From contig JAHEFN010000037.1 in NCBI GenBank assembly GCA_024640185.1, positions 1-12,828 of the forward strand: DNA of 12,828 nt, in the 5' to 3' direction. Positions 1-7,260 of this stretch are shown here, one piece after another. This DNA is from Gemmatimonadota bacterium (GTDB taxonomy: Bacteria; Gemmatimonadota; Gemmatimonadetes; Gemmatimonadales; GWC2-71-9). Position 1 is the stretch's first letter, and every line of letters begins with the position of its first letter. The notes beneath the pieces were generated by a model that worked only from the letters and a program-made list of their open reading frames with translations, was not told the origin of the DNA and made no database searches. The position numbers were made by a program, and so were the translations under genes.

Positions 1-691
1 GTTCGGTGATGTAGCGGAGCAGCGCCCCCGCCGCCCCGATCGCGGCGTTGTCCTCCGGCTCGAGCCCGAGGCCATCGAGCGAGGCGAGACCGAGGCGGCG
101 TGCCAATTCCTCGCGGGCCAGGGCGGGATCGAATTCCCACCGCTCCCGTGGGGTCCGCAAGACCTGACCATCAATCGGCGGATCCGTTGCGTCACCGGGG
201 ACGACCACCTCGGCGGGAGCCAGCCGACCGAGCGCCTCGGCGAGTTCGCCGTCGGCGACCCGCTCCAGGACGAACTCCCCGGTGGAGAGGTCGATCGCGG
301 CGAGGCCGGTGGCATCGACGGCCACCAACCAGTTGTTGCGTGACCCCGGGGTGAACTCCTCGTCGAGGAAGGCGCCGGGGGTGACCGTCTCGACCACCGC
401 TCGCTTGACGATCCCCTTGGCGTGGCGGGGATCCTCGACCTGCTCGCAGATGGCGACCCGGTGGCCGGCGGCGATGAATCGGCGGATGTAGCCGGCCGCC
501 GCCTTCACCGGCACCCCCGCGAGCGGGATGCCGTCACCGCGGGTGGTGAGGGTGATGTTCAGCACCCGCGCCGCCGTCTTGGCGTCGTCGAAGAACGTCT
601 CGTAGAAGTCGCCCATCCGGAAGAAGAGGATCGCGTCGGCGTGCTGCGCCTTGATCTCCCGGTACTGGGTCATCAATGGGGTGTCGGCCAC
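1..691 (-). CDS. mutS: DNA mismatch repair protein MutS, N-terminal part (3' end outside window)
   Basis: MutS recognises mismatches and small loops and starts mismatch repair. Reading the minus strand from a GTG at 691 gives 230 codons of a MutS N-terminus that continue past the left edge. The mismatch-binding domain I is clear, with RMGDFYETFFDDAK at about residues 25-38. It includes the Phe-x-Glu (F29, E31) that contacts the mismatch, which separates MutS1 from MutS2. Further family blocks are LAGVPVKAAAGYIRRF and AICEQVEDP, followed by the start of the connector domain. GTG 691 is preferred over ATG 673 because the family usually has about ten residues ahead of the conserved QY block. A GAGG lies about 13 nt upstream. 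A TATTTT at 697-702 could be a -10 box, which would make the mRNA leaderless or nearly so, but no -35 is visible. The ATPase domain is outside the window. Confidence 0.95.
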   Translation of the reverse strand, partial: MADTPLMTQYREIKAQHADAILFFRMGDFYETFFDDAKTAARVLNITLTTRGDGIPLAGVPVKAAAGYIRRFIAAGHRVAICEQVEDPRHAKGIVKRAVVETVTPGAFLDEEFTPGSRNNWLVAVDATGLAAIDLSTGEFVLERVADGELAEALGRLAPAEVVVPGDATDPPIDGQVLRTPRERWEFDPALAREELARRLGLASLDGLGLEPEDNAAIGAAGALLRYITE

Positions 692-728
692 GCGGGGAAA
701 ATAGCCTCGGGCCGCCGACCCCGAGGGA

Positions 729-744
729 CGGCCCTACCGGGCCG
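729..744. other. GC-rich perfect hairpin between the cytochrome gene and mutS
   Basis: CGGCCC (729-734) and GGGCCG (739-744) form a perfect 6-bp stem around a 4-nt loop. It lies in the 181-nt spacer between the cytochrome stop and the mutS start. No T-run follows on the minus strand, so it is not a classical intrinsic terminator. It could attenuate read-through from the cytochrome gene or sit in the mutS leader. The rest of the spacer (692-872) shows no other feature I can support. Confidence 0.3.
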
Positions 745-872
745 AGCTCCGCTGATCGGTGGTCCCGCCTCCTGGCCACCACTCGCCGCCAGGGCATCCA
801 CCACCTACCCCAAGATGAGGACGTGGCCTGGCGAGACGCTGCGGAGGGCGTGGCAAGGGCCGGCCGGCACGA

Positions 873-1607
873 TCACCGCCCGGGGGCAAGTGCCTCAAGC
901 CGCCGGAGGGCGATCGGGTTGCGAGGGTTGAGCTCCAGGGCGCGACGATAGTGTCCCAAGGCCGCCACGGTGTCGCCCACCGCCAACTGGGCTTCGCCGG
1001 TGAGGAAATGTGCCTGACCGGAGTTGGGGAAGAGCGCGAGGTTCTTCAGGTCGATGCGGAGCAGGTCCGCGAAGGCGCCACGGTCGAAGAGGAAGCCACC
1101 GACGGCCGCCAGGGTGCCCTCCCCGAAGTCATACGCGGCACGGCCGTGGTAGCGCTGCCGAAGGGCGTCGTACCTCGCCTCCATCGCGGCATAGCCGCTG
1201 TCGACCCAGGTGCGGATGAGCAGGTCCTCGAGGGGGACGGGGAGGGCCACGCCACGGTGACAGGTGTTGCAGGTGACCTCCAACCCCTGGGCGTCGAACT
1301 CGGCCAGCCGGGGGAGGTGCTCGCCATTGATGGCGTTGACCATCGCCATCATCACCCGTGCCTTCTGCTTCGTGGGCTTCTCGTCAGAGACGAAGTCGTA
1401 GTCCCAGATGCTCATCTCCTCGGTGCCGACATGGCAGTAGGTGCAACGCACACCGAGCGCTCCCGTCATGACGCGCATCTGGCTGATCACCGCCTGCACG
1501 GGAGTGTCGTGCGGAATGATCGTGGTATTCACCAGTGAATCGGGCGGGCCCTGCTGGGCGGCCAGCGGAGTGGCGAGGAGCAGGGCGAGGGGGAGGAGCC
1601 TGCGCAT
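873..1607 (-). CDS. Exported dihaem c-type cytochrome, photosynthetic-reaction-centre-cytochrome-like, with TPR-like C-terminus
   Basis: This is a 244-residue exported protein. Residues 1-18 are a signal peptide with Arg-Arg, a Leu/Ala core and an A-A-Q cleavage site. Two covalent haem motifs follow, CTYCH at 55-59 and CNTCH at 113-117. Met-rich helices precede each motif (M44, M47; M86, M87, M89), as in the reaction-centre cytochrome c subunit family (PF02276-like), where the sixth haem ligand is usually a Met on a helix before the CxxCH. The phototrophic subunit normally has four haems, so this is a short two-haem relative, probably a periplasmic electron carrier unrelated to photosynthesis. 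Residues about 195-240 read as a TPR-like helix pair ending in ALELNPRNPIALRRLEAL. A GAGGT lies about 5 nt before the ATG. The SPOR gene ends 64 nt upstream. The partner and redox role are unknown. Confidence 0.85.
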   Translation of the reverse strand: MRRLLPLALLLATPLAAQQGPPDSLVNTTIIPHDTPVQAVISQMRVMTGALGVRCTYCHVGTEEMSIWDYDFVSDEKPTKQKARVMMAMVNAINGEHLPRLAEFDAQGLEVTCNTCHRGVALPVPLEDLLIRTWVDSGYAAMEARYDALRQRYHGRAAYDFGEGTLAAVGGFLFDRGAFADLLRIDLKNLALFPNSGQAHFLTGEAQLAVGDTVAALGHYRRALELNPRNPIALRRLEALAPGR

Positions 1608-1671
1608 GGTGACCTCGTCAGCCGGCGGGCGGAAGGAAGGATCTGAACGACGGAAAGGGTGACGCCCGGCC

Positions 1672-2598
1672 TCAGTCGACGCGCACCACGAACGGCCGGC
1701 TGCCCACTGCCCGTCCCAGGTCGTCCACCCGAGCCTGGGCGGCCTCGCGACTGGCGAACGGTCCCGCCTGGACCTTGGTCATCCCGTTGGGTCCGGCGAC
1801 CCTGGACGGAGTCAGGCCGAGGCGCCGGATGGCGTCCTCGGTCCGTCGGATCGCGGCGGGATCGGTGAGCGCGGCGACCTGCACCCGCCAGGGTCCCGTC
1901 GGTTGGGCTCCGGTGGCCGGCTGCCGAACTGGCGTCCGGTCGCTCGGGGTCACCTCGGGGGTCCGGGGTGCCGCGGGCTTGGCCCGGAGCGAATCGGGGG
2001 TCGGCATCAGGACGACCACCCCTTCGCCCGCCGCGCAGCGCTTGGCGGTGTACTCGATCTGGTTCTTGAGCTCGACGTTGGCACCGACGACCTCGAGACC
2101 GCGGGTCAGCCAGCCGCAGCCGCGCGCCAACTCCCGACGCTCGAATGCCGCGCGAGCCCCCCAGAGTGCAGCATCCGGAAGGACCGCGGAGTTGGGATAG
2201 TCGAGCATCAGCCGCTCGACCCGCGCCATGGTGCCATCCGGGTCGCCGCGGCCGTAGTCGAGCTGGGCCAATCGGAGCAGCGCCTTGTCGGCCCAGGCGG
2301 AGCTGCCATGTTCGACCGCCACCCGGGAAAAGAAGAGCCGGGCATCATCGCCGGATGCGGCGATCGTGGCGGCGGTGTAGAGCGCCTCGGCGTAGAGCGG
2401 GTCGTTCTCGGGGCGGGTCCGCAACTCCTCGGTGATCATCGCTCGCGCCGAATCCCCTCGGCCATCCTGCGCCAGGCGGACCATGGTCTGGAACCGCGGC
2501 GTGGTCGGGAAGGTCGCCTCCTGGGCCATCGCCGGCACGGCGGTCAGGGCGATGGCGACCAAGGTCAGGATGGTGCGTCGGCAGCAGCTGGCAATCAT
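1672..2598 (-). CDS. Exported SPOR-domain protein with TPR-like helical repeats
   Basis: This is a 308-residue protein. A signal peptide spans residues 1-25 (cleavage after AMA). It is followed by helical repeats resembling TPR or YbgF-type units (about 35-165), a Pro/Thr-rich linker (about 198-234) and a C-terminal SPOR domain (about 236-308, WRVQVAAL ... KVQAGPFASREAAQARVDDL). SPOR domains bind glycan strands lacking stem peptides at division sites, so a periplasmic envelope or division role is likely. The ATG shares one base with the holA stop (TGATG at 2596-2600), which points to translational coupling with holA. Two Cys at positions 5-6 lie before the hydrophobic stretch and are not a lipobox. 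C161 and C188 could form a disulfide. Confidence 0.85.
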   Translation of the reverse strand: MIASCCRRTILTLVAIALTAVPAMAQEATFPTTPRFQTMVRLAQDGRGDSARAMITEELRTRPENDPLYAEALYTAATIAASGDDARLFFSRVAVEHGSSAWADKALLRLAQLDYGRGDPDGTMARVERLMLDYPNSAVLPDAALWGARAAFERRELARGCGWLTRGLEVVGANVELKNQIEYTAKRCAAGEGVVVLMPTPDSLRAKPAAPRTPEVTPSDRTPVRQPATGAQPTGPWRVQVAALTDPAAIRRTEDAIRRLGLTPSRVAGPNGMTKVQAGPFASREAAQARVDDLGRAVGSRPFVVRVD

Positions 2599-3653
2599 CA
2601 GGCGGCTTTCCTCGTGCGGCTGGCCGCGAGTGCCAGCGTCAGGTCGGTCAGGATCCCGAGCTCGTCGGAGATCGTCGTGCTCTTCAGGGCGACGTCGGCG
2701 GCATGGGCGGCACGCACGGCCTTGGTCAGCCGAGGCAGCGACCAGCGGCCGACCACCTCGCCGGCGAGGTTGGCAAACGAGAGGTAGTCGCCGACCATCG
2801 GGCGCACCTGAAAGCAGCAGCTCTTGACGTCATTGGCGAGCGCCCGCCCCTTGCGCTTCTGTCGCTCGGCCTCGGCCCTGGCCCACTGCATCATCAGCAA
2901 CGACCCGCCGACGACCATCACCATCCGCACGCCGGAGACCCCTCCCTGTTCGAGCACCCGGGGCAGGATCGTGATCGCCGTCTGGAGATCGTCACGGAGC
3001 AGGGCGTCGCGCCAGTCATCGACGGTCTCACCGAAGCGGATGCCCACCAGTCCGCCGACGACCTCGCGGTCGATCGCCGCGCCGCCACCGAGTCCGGCGA
3101 GCTTGCCACACTCGGCGGCGAGCAGGCCGAGGTCGCCCCCGGTGGCCCGCAGGAGGTGCTCCCGGGCATCCGGCTCGAGGGTGACGTTGGCCTGCTGGAG
3201 CCGGTGGTCGAGCCAGGCATCGAGGGCCTCACCGACCGGAGCAGCGCAGTCGACCGGTGTCGCGTGCTTGATGAGCGCCGCATCGGCCGCCTTGTCGTCG
3301 CCCTGCACCAGCACCACCACGCTCTCCGGTGAGGGGGCCTCGAGGTAGGCGGCAGCAGCGAGCTTGGCCTTGGTCTTCCGCTTCCACACCTCAACATCGC
3401 GGACGATCACCACCCGGTGTTCCGCCATCATCGGCATCGTCGAGGCGACCCCGGCGAGCTGGTCGGGGTCGAGCTGTTGGGCAGAGACGGTGTCGAGATT
3501 GAAGTCCCGAACCGAGGGGTCGAGCACGCCGGCGATGATGGTGGCCAGGGCTTCGTCCTTGAGCAGGGTCTCGCTGCCGTGCAGGTAGTACGCCGAGGCG
3601 ACCTGCTTCTTCAGGGCGGCGGCGAGCTGGTCGGGGCGGAGGGGGCGGGCCAT
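2598..3653 (-). CDS. holA: DNA polymerase III, delta subunit
   Basis: HolA is the clamp-loader subunit that opens the beta sliding clamp. The 351-residue length is normal for the family. The N-terminus has the typical AYYLHGSETLLKDEAL block (about 21-36), then the F-N-L-D segment and MAEHRVVIVRDVEVWK (about 75-91). The middle has DWRDALLRDD, and the C-terminal collar domain includes LPRLTKAVRAAHAADVALKS. The ATG at 3653 fits the usual N-terminus, although no good Shine-Dalgarno precedes it. The stop overlaps the ATG of the SPOR gene by one base. It is the first gene after the 235-nt non-coding interval, so its promoter probably lies there. Confidence 0.93.
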   Translation of the reverse strand: MARPLRPDQLAAALKKQVASAYYLHGSETLLKDEALATIIAGVLDPSVRDFNLDTVSAQQLDPDQLAGVASTMPMMAEHRVVIVRDVEVWKRKTKAKLAAAAYLEAPSPESVVVLVQGDDKAADAALIKHATPVDCAAPVGEALDAWLDHRLQQANVTLEPDAREHLLRATGGDLGLLAAECGKLAGLGGGAAIDREVVGGLVGIRFGETVDDWRDALLRDDLQTAITILPRVLEQGGVSGVRMVMVVGGSLLMMQWARAEAERQKRKGRALANDVKSCCFQVRPMVGDYLSFANLAGEVVGRWSLPRLTKAVRAAHAADVALKSTTISDELGILTDLTLALAASRTRKAA

Positions 3654-3685
3654 GGCAGGAAACTAAGCGGGAGGTGGTCTCGCGA

Positions 3686-3833
3686 AGAGGCACCGGCCTT
3701 GCGCCACTCCGTGATGCCACGAAGCAGGCATCCCCTGTGAGCGACGATCGACTGTGAGCCGCGCGTTGCTTGCCCCTGCCAGGAGAGACCGAGTGCGGCG
3801 AGTTCGATCTTCGTGAACAGGGTTGGTGCCTCT
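3686..3833. repeat. Candidate small palindromic intergenic element (MITE-like) upstream of holA
   Basis: The 235-nt interval between holA and the Nudix gene (3654-3888) contains no convincing gene. Within it, AGAGGCACC at 3686-3694 is perfectly inverted at 3825-3833. Allowing mismatches, the inverted ends extend to 16 bp with 13 matches (3686-3701 and 3818-3833). Inside are a 6-bp hairpin (GATGCC 3713-3718, GGCATC 3727-3732) and an 8-bp direct repeat CTGTGAGC (3735-3742 and 3752-3759). The octamer TGGCAGGA occurs outside both ends (3653-3660 and 3837-3844) but does not abut them. There is no clear target duplication at the boundaries, and an inverted repeat this short could arise by chance. 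The holA promoter is also expected in this interval. Confidence 0.35.
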
Positions 3834-3888
3834 GCGTGGCAGGACGCCGAACCGGCCCGCGCCCGACCACCCACGCTGCGTTGCCGAG

Positions 3889-4428
3889 TCAGCCGGCTCG
3901 CGCCGCCGCGAGCCAGAGCAGCGCCACCACGGTCTTGGTGTCGGTGATGGTGCCGTCCTGGACCATCGCCATGGCGCGCGACCAGGCGACCTCGTGGAGC
4001 TCCATCACCTCGTCCACCTCGTGGGCAGTCGCGCCCGGGGTGAGGTCGTGGGCGCTGAAGAGATGGATCCGTTCGTCGGTGAAGCCGGGCGTGGTCCAGA
4101 TCGTCGTCAGCCGTTCGAGTCGCCCGGTGGTGTACCCGGTTTCCTCGGCGAGCTCCCGGTGGGCCGTCGCCTCCGCCGCCTCCTCGCCGTCGCGCCGACC
4201 GGCGGGAATCTCCCAGAGCCAGCCGTCGGTGGCATGTCGAAATTGGCGAATCAACAAGATCCGTGGGTCGGCGTCGGTGGCCGGATCGAGAAACGGCACC
4301 ACGGCCGAGGCGCCGGAGTGCCGCATCATCTCGAGCTCACCGACCGCGCCATTGGGAAACCGGACGGTGTCGACGTCCAGGTTCACGACGCGGCCGGTGT
4401 AGATCCGCCGGGTGGACAGGAGGGTCAA
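3889..4428 (-). CDS. Nudix hydrolase, ADP-ribose pyrophosphatase-like
   Basis: It probably hydrolyses ADP-ribose or a similar nucleoside diphosphate sugar to AMP and a sugar phosphate in the cytoplasm. The 179-residue protein has a perfect Nudix box (GX5EX7REUXEEXGU) from G77 to Y99, with RELAEETG providing the metal-binding Glu. Upstream is WEIPAG, and downstream is TPGFTDERIHLF, whose Pro (P114) sits where ADP-ribose pyrophosphatases carry a characteristic Pro. The N-terminus (RRIYTGRVVNLDVDTVRFPNG) also matches that subfamily. The best start is TTG at 4428, overlapping the stop of the M16 gene (TTGA). An AGGAG (4431-4435) is only 2 nt away, so a slightly different start is possible. No ATG is present until about residue 34. 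Confidence 0.92.
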   Translation of the reverse strand: MTLLSTRRIYTGRVVNLDVDTVRFPNGAVGELEMMRHSGASAVVPFLDPATDADPRILLIRQFRHATDGWLWEIPAGRRDGEEAAEATAHRELAEETGYTTGRLERLTTIWTTPGFTDERIHLFSAHDLTPGATAHEVDEVMELHEVAWSRAMAMVQDGTITDTKTVVALLWLAAARAG

Positions 4429-5849
4429 AACTCCTGCACCTCGATCGGCCCGAGCCTCAACCCCTCGATCCCTCGCCGAATCGTCGCGATGTCACCCACC
4501 ACCACCACCGTGAGGCGAGTCGGGTCGAGGTATTGCTGGGCAGCCGCCTGCACCTCTGCTGCCGTGACCCGCCCCATCGCCGCCAACTCGTCGGCGGTCC
4601 GGCTGAGGGGGTGACCGAACTGCAGCGCCGAGGCGATTGCCCCGTTGACCTGGGCGGCCGTCTCGTAGTCGCCGAGGGCGCCGAGCACGTTGTAGTTGCG
4701 CGCCCGCTCGAGTTCGTCGGCGGGCACCGGTTCGGTGCGTATCCGCTCGAACTCGCGGAAGAAGACCGCCAGCGACGAGTCGGTGACGTTGGTGCGCACC
4801 TGTGATGCCGCCACGAACGGCCCCGGCACCGGACTCCACTGATAGCTCGACGAGGCGCCGTAGCTGTAGCCCCGCTGTTCACGAAGGATGTCGTTCAGTC
4901 GGGACGAGAACGAGCCACCGAGAATGGTGTTCATCACCGAGATCGCGGCGTAGTCGGGTGACTCCCGGTCGACGCCCGGGGCGCCGATGAAGACCACCGA
5001 TTGTGGTGCCCCGGGCTTGTCGACCAGGATCACCCGGGTCTGGGGGCGCGGAGGGCTGGCCACGGTGGATGCCGCGGGCTTGGTGGCGGCGGTCTCGGGC
5101 GCCGGCCAGTCGCCGAAGTGCGCCGCGGCCCAGCGCCGCGCCTCGGCCGCGGTGACATCACCGGTGAGGATGAGGACGGCCTTGGCAGGATCAGCCACCG
5201 AGGCCCAGAACGCCCGGACCGACTCCGCCGTCAACGCGGCGGTGGTGGCCGAGTCGCCCGAGAGGTTCTCGTGCATCGGGTGGCCGGCGGGGAAGACGTT
5301 GCGGGCGAAGACCCGCGAGGCGACCTGTCCCGGTGAGTCCTTCGCTGCCACAAGCTGTGCCTGTCGCGCGTCCCGTTCACGGGCGATGTCGGCCTCGGCG
5401 AAGGCCGGACGCAAGGCCACATCCGCCAACAGGCCCAGCGCCTCACCGAAGGTCCGCTTGGGACCGCTGACGGAGAGCGAGAACTCTTCCCACGACGCGC
5501 TGGTGCGCAGCGTCGCCCCGAGGAAGTCGACGGCCTCGGCGAGCCCAAGGGCGTCCTTCCCTCCCGCGCCCTCATCGAGCATCGAGGCGGTGAAGGTCGC
5601 CAATCCCGGAGCTGCCCCCGCGGTGCGCGCCCCACCGTCGATGATCAGCCGGCCACTGACCAGTGGGACCTCGGCGTTGCGGGAGACGAGGATCGTGAGC
5701 CCATTGTCGAGTCGCGCCGTGTCGACGGCGGGCAGCGTCAGGGCCGGTGCCGCCCCGAGCGGCGGTGGGGAGGTGACCTGGGCACTCATCGGCACGGCGA
5801 CGGCCAGCAGGGCCACCACGGCGGCATGGGAGGTCTGGGTGCGGGTCAT
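4425..5849 (-). CDS. M16 family peptidase-like protein, non-catalytic subunit carrying the R/Y pair
   Basis: This is a 474-residue exported protein with a signal peptide at 1-24 (PMSAQ). It has the two-lobed M16 architecture: an N-terminal lobe from LDNGLTILVSRN (about 47-58) and a C-terminal lobe from about 270. Where the zinc motif HxxEH should follow GLA, the sequence is TFTAS (85-89), so all three ligand positions are lost and it cannot bind catalytic zinc in the usual way. The C-terminal lobe keeps SSRLNDILREQRGYSY with R323 and Y330, the substrate-binding R/Y pair of M16B peptidases. In known bacterial heterodimers one subunit carries zinc and the other R/Y, and this protein fits the second role. 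Its ATG overlaps the upstream M16 stop by 4 nt (ATGA) and has a GAGGTGA Shine-Dalgarno, so the two are probably made together in a fixed ratio. Confidence 0.93.
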   Translation of the reverse strand: MTRTQTSHAAVVALLAVAVPMSAQVTSPPPLGAAPALTLPAVDTARLDNGLTILVSRNAEVPLVSGRLIIDGGARTAGAAPGLATFTASMLDEGAGGKDALGLAEAVDFLGATLRTSASWEEFSLSVSGPKRTFGEALGLLADVALRPAFAEADIARERDARQAQLVAAKDSPGQVASRVFARNVFPAGHPMHENLSGDSATTAALTAESVRAFWASVADPAKAVLILTGDVTAAEARRWAAAHFGDWPAPETAATKPAASTVASPPRPQTRVILVDKPGAPQSVVFIGAPGVDRESPDYAAISVMNTILGGSFSSRLNDILREQRGYSYGASSSYQWSPVPGPFVAASQVRTNVTDSSLAVFFREFERIRTEPVPADELERARNYNVLGALGDYETAAQVNGAIASALQFGHPLSRTADELAAMGRVTAAEVQAAAQQYLDPTRLTVVVVGDIATIRRGIEGLRLGPIEVQEF

Positions 5850-7195
5850 GGGGTCACCTCCCGGGCGACGGCGTGGAGTTCGGGCTGACCTTCGGGGGCA
5901 ACACTGACGATCGCGCGTGGACCGAGGAGGTACTGCTCCACGACGCGGCGCACGTCGTCGGCCGTGACCGCCTTGGTCCGCTCGAGATCACGGCCGAAGG
6001 CATCGGGTTCCCCGGTCTCGTAGTAGTAGCTGTTGAGTTGGTTGGCCTTGCCATTGACGGTCTGGATCGCATTGAGGAACGAGGCCTCCATCGAGTTCAT
6101 CGCCTGCTCCATCTCCGCAGCCGTGGGGCCGTCGGCCGCCAGCCGAGCCAGCTCCTCGTCGATCGCCGCCTGCAGCGTCGGGAGCGCCACACCGGGCTTC
6201 CCCTGGGCGGTCACCGAGAAGTCGCCGGCGAGCTTCTGGTGGTCGGGAAAGGCCCGGACAAACACCACCGATTGATCGTCGTACTCGAGCCGCTTGGTCA
6301 GGCGCGAATTCTTCGACCCGGTGAGGATCTGGGCCGCGACCTGAAGCGCCGCGTCATCGTCGCCCCATGCGCGGGTGGTGTGCCACGCGTACTGGAGTCG
6401 GGCCATCTGGACCCGGTCCTCGGTGGTGACCAAGGTGTCACGGGCCATCTGGGGTTGCGATGGTTCCGGGTAGGTGATGTCGGGGCCACGGGGGATGTCG
6501 CGGAAGTACTTCTCCGCCAGGGCGAGGACTTCGGCCCGGGTGACATCGCCCGCCACCACGATGCTGGCGTTGTTGGGCGCATACCAGGTGCGGAAGAAGT
6601 CCTGGACGTCGGTGAGTGAGGCGGCGCTGAGGTCGGCCATCGAGCCGATCACCGGCCACGAATAGGGGTGGCCTGCCGGATACATGAGCGGTGGCATGAT
6701 GTCACCGACCTTGCCATACGGCTGGTTCTCGTAGCTCTGGCGTCGCTCGTTCTTCACGATGTCGCGCTGGGCGTCGACCTTCGCCTCATCCATGGTGGGG
6801 AGCAGCCACCCCATCCGGTCGGCCTCCAGCCAGAGCATCACCTCGAGCGACGAGGTGGGGCCATACTCGTAGTAGTTGGTCCGGTCGGTCGTGGTGGAGC
6901 CGTTGTTGTTGGCGCCGGCCCCCTCGAGCATCCGGTCGAACATCGGATAGGGGGCGTGTTCCGACCCCATGAACATCAGGTGCTCAAAGAGGTGGGCGAA
7001 GCCGGTGCGGCCCGGCTTCTCGCTTCCCGAGCCGACATGATACCAGACATTGACGGCGACGATCGGTGCCGAATGATCCTCATGGACGATGAGGGTCAGG
7101 CCGTTGTCGAGGGTGTCGACGGTGGCCGACACCGAGAGGGCTGGCGCGCCGCCACCGCAGGCGGCAAGCAGCAGGAGGGGAAGGATGCGTCTCAT
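5846..7195 (-). CDS. M16 family zinc metallopeptidase, catalytic subunit (lipoprotein)
   Basis: This is a 449-residue predicted lipoprotein. Residues 1-13 form a short signal with lipobox LAAC (lipidated Cys at 13, followed by Gly, not Asp, which fits outer-membrane sorting). The inverted zinc motif HLFEH is at H68-H72. The distal Glu ligand is probably E150 in VKNERRQ, at the usual distance of about 78 residues. Other family landmarks are LDNGLTLIVHED and NNNGSTTTDRTNYYE. The C-terminal lobe lacks the R/Y pair seen in the next gene, which supports a two-chain enzyme. I chose ATG 7195 because it places the hydrophobic segment at the N-terminus and has AAGGGA about 9 nt upstream; a reading from 7255 adds 20 residues unlike a signal peptide. 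It probably degrades peptides in the periplasm; the substrate is unknown. Confidence 0.93.
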   Translation of the reverse strand: MRRILPLLLLAACGGGAPALSVSATVDTLDNGLTLIVHEDHSAPIVAVNVWYHVGSGSEKPGRTGFAHLFEHLMFMGSEHAPYPMFDRMLEGAGANNNGSTTTDRTNYYEYGPTSSLEVMLWLEADRMGWLLPTMDEAKVDAQRDIVKNERRQSYENQPYGKVGDIMPPLMYPAGHPYSWPVIGSMADLSAASLTDVQDFFRTWYAPNNASIVVAGDVTRAEVLALAEKYFRDIPRGPDITYPEPSQPQMARDTLVTTEDRVQMARLQYAWHTTRAWGDDDAALQVAAQILTGSKNSRLTKRLEYDDQSVVFVRAFPDHQKLAGDFSVTAQGKPGVALPTLQAAIDEELARLAADGPTAAEMEQAMNSMEASFLNAIQTVNGKANQLNSYYYETGEPDAFGRDLERTKAVTADDVRRVVEQYLLGPRAIVSVAPEGQPELHAVAREVTP

Positions 7196-7260
7196 GAGCA
7201 GGGTCCCTTGATCAATGGACAAGTGGTGACAGACGACACAGGCGCCGGGGCACACGACAC
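7196..7260 (-). promoter_or_regulatory. Spacer with palindrome and direct repeats upstream of the M16 pair
   Basis: This 65-nt gap separates the intact beta-CASP gene from the M16 lipoprotein gene. It holds a perfect 8-bp palindrome TTGATCAA (7208-7215), a CTTG/CAAG inverted pair around it (7207-7223) and a 7-bp direct repeat ACGACAC (7233-7239 and 7254-7260) spaced 21 bp, about two helical turns. These could be an operator or promoter for the M16-M16-Nudix unit. No clear -10/-35 pair is visible, so the assignment is tentative. Confidence 0.25.

Noticed and set aside
951..1538. Long plus-strand frames opposite the cytochrome and other minus-strand genes
   Set aside because: They are antisense shadows caused by high-GC codon bias and have no recognisable domains.
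3611..3874. A minus-strand frame through the holA upstream interval (87 residues)
   Set aside because: It has no recognisable domain, overlaps the holA start in another frame and follows the inverted-repeat structure; better treated as non-coding.
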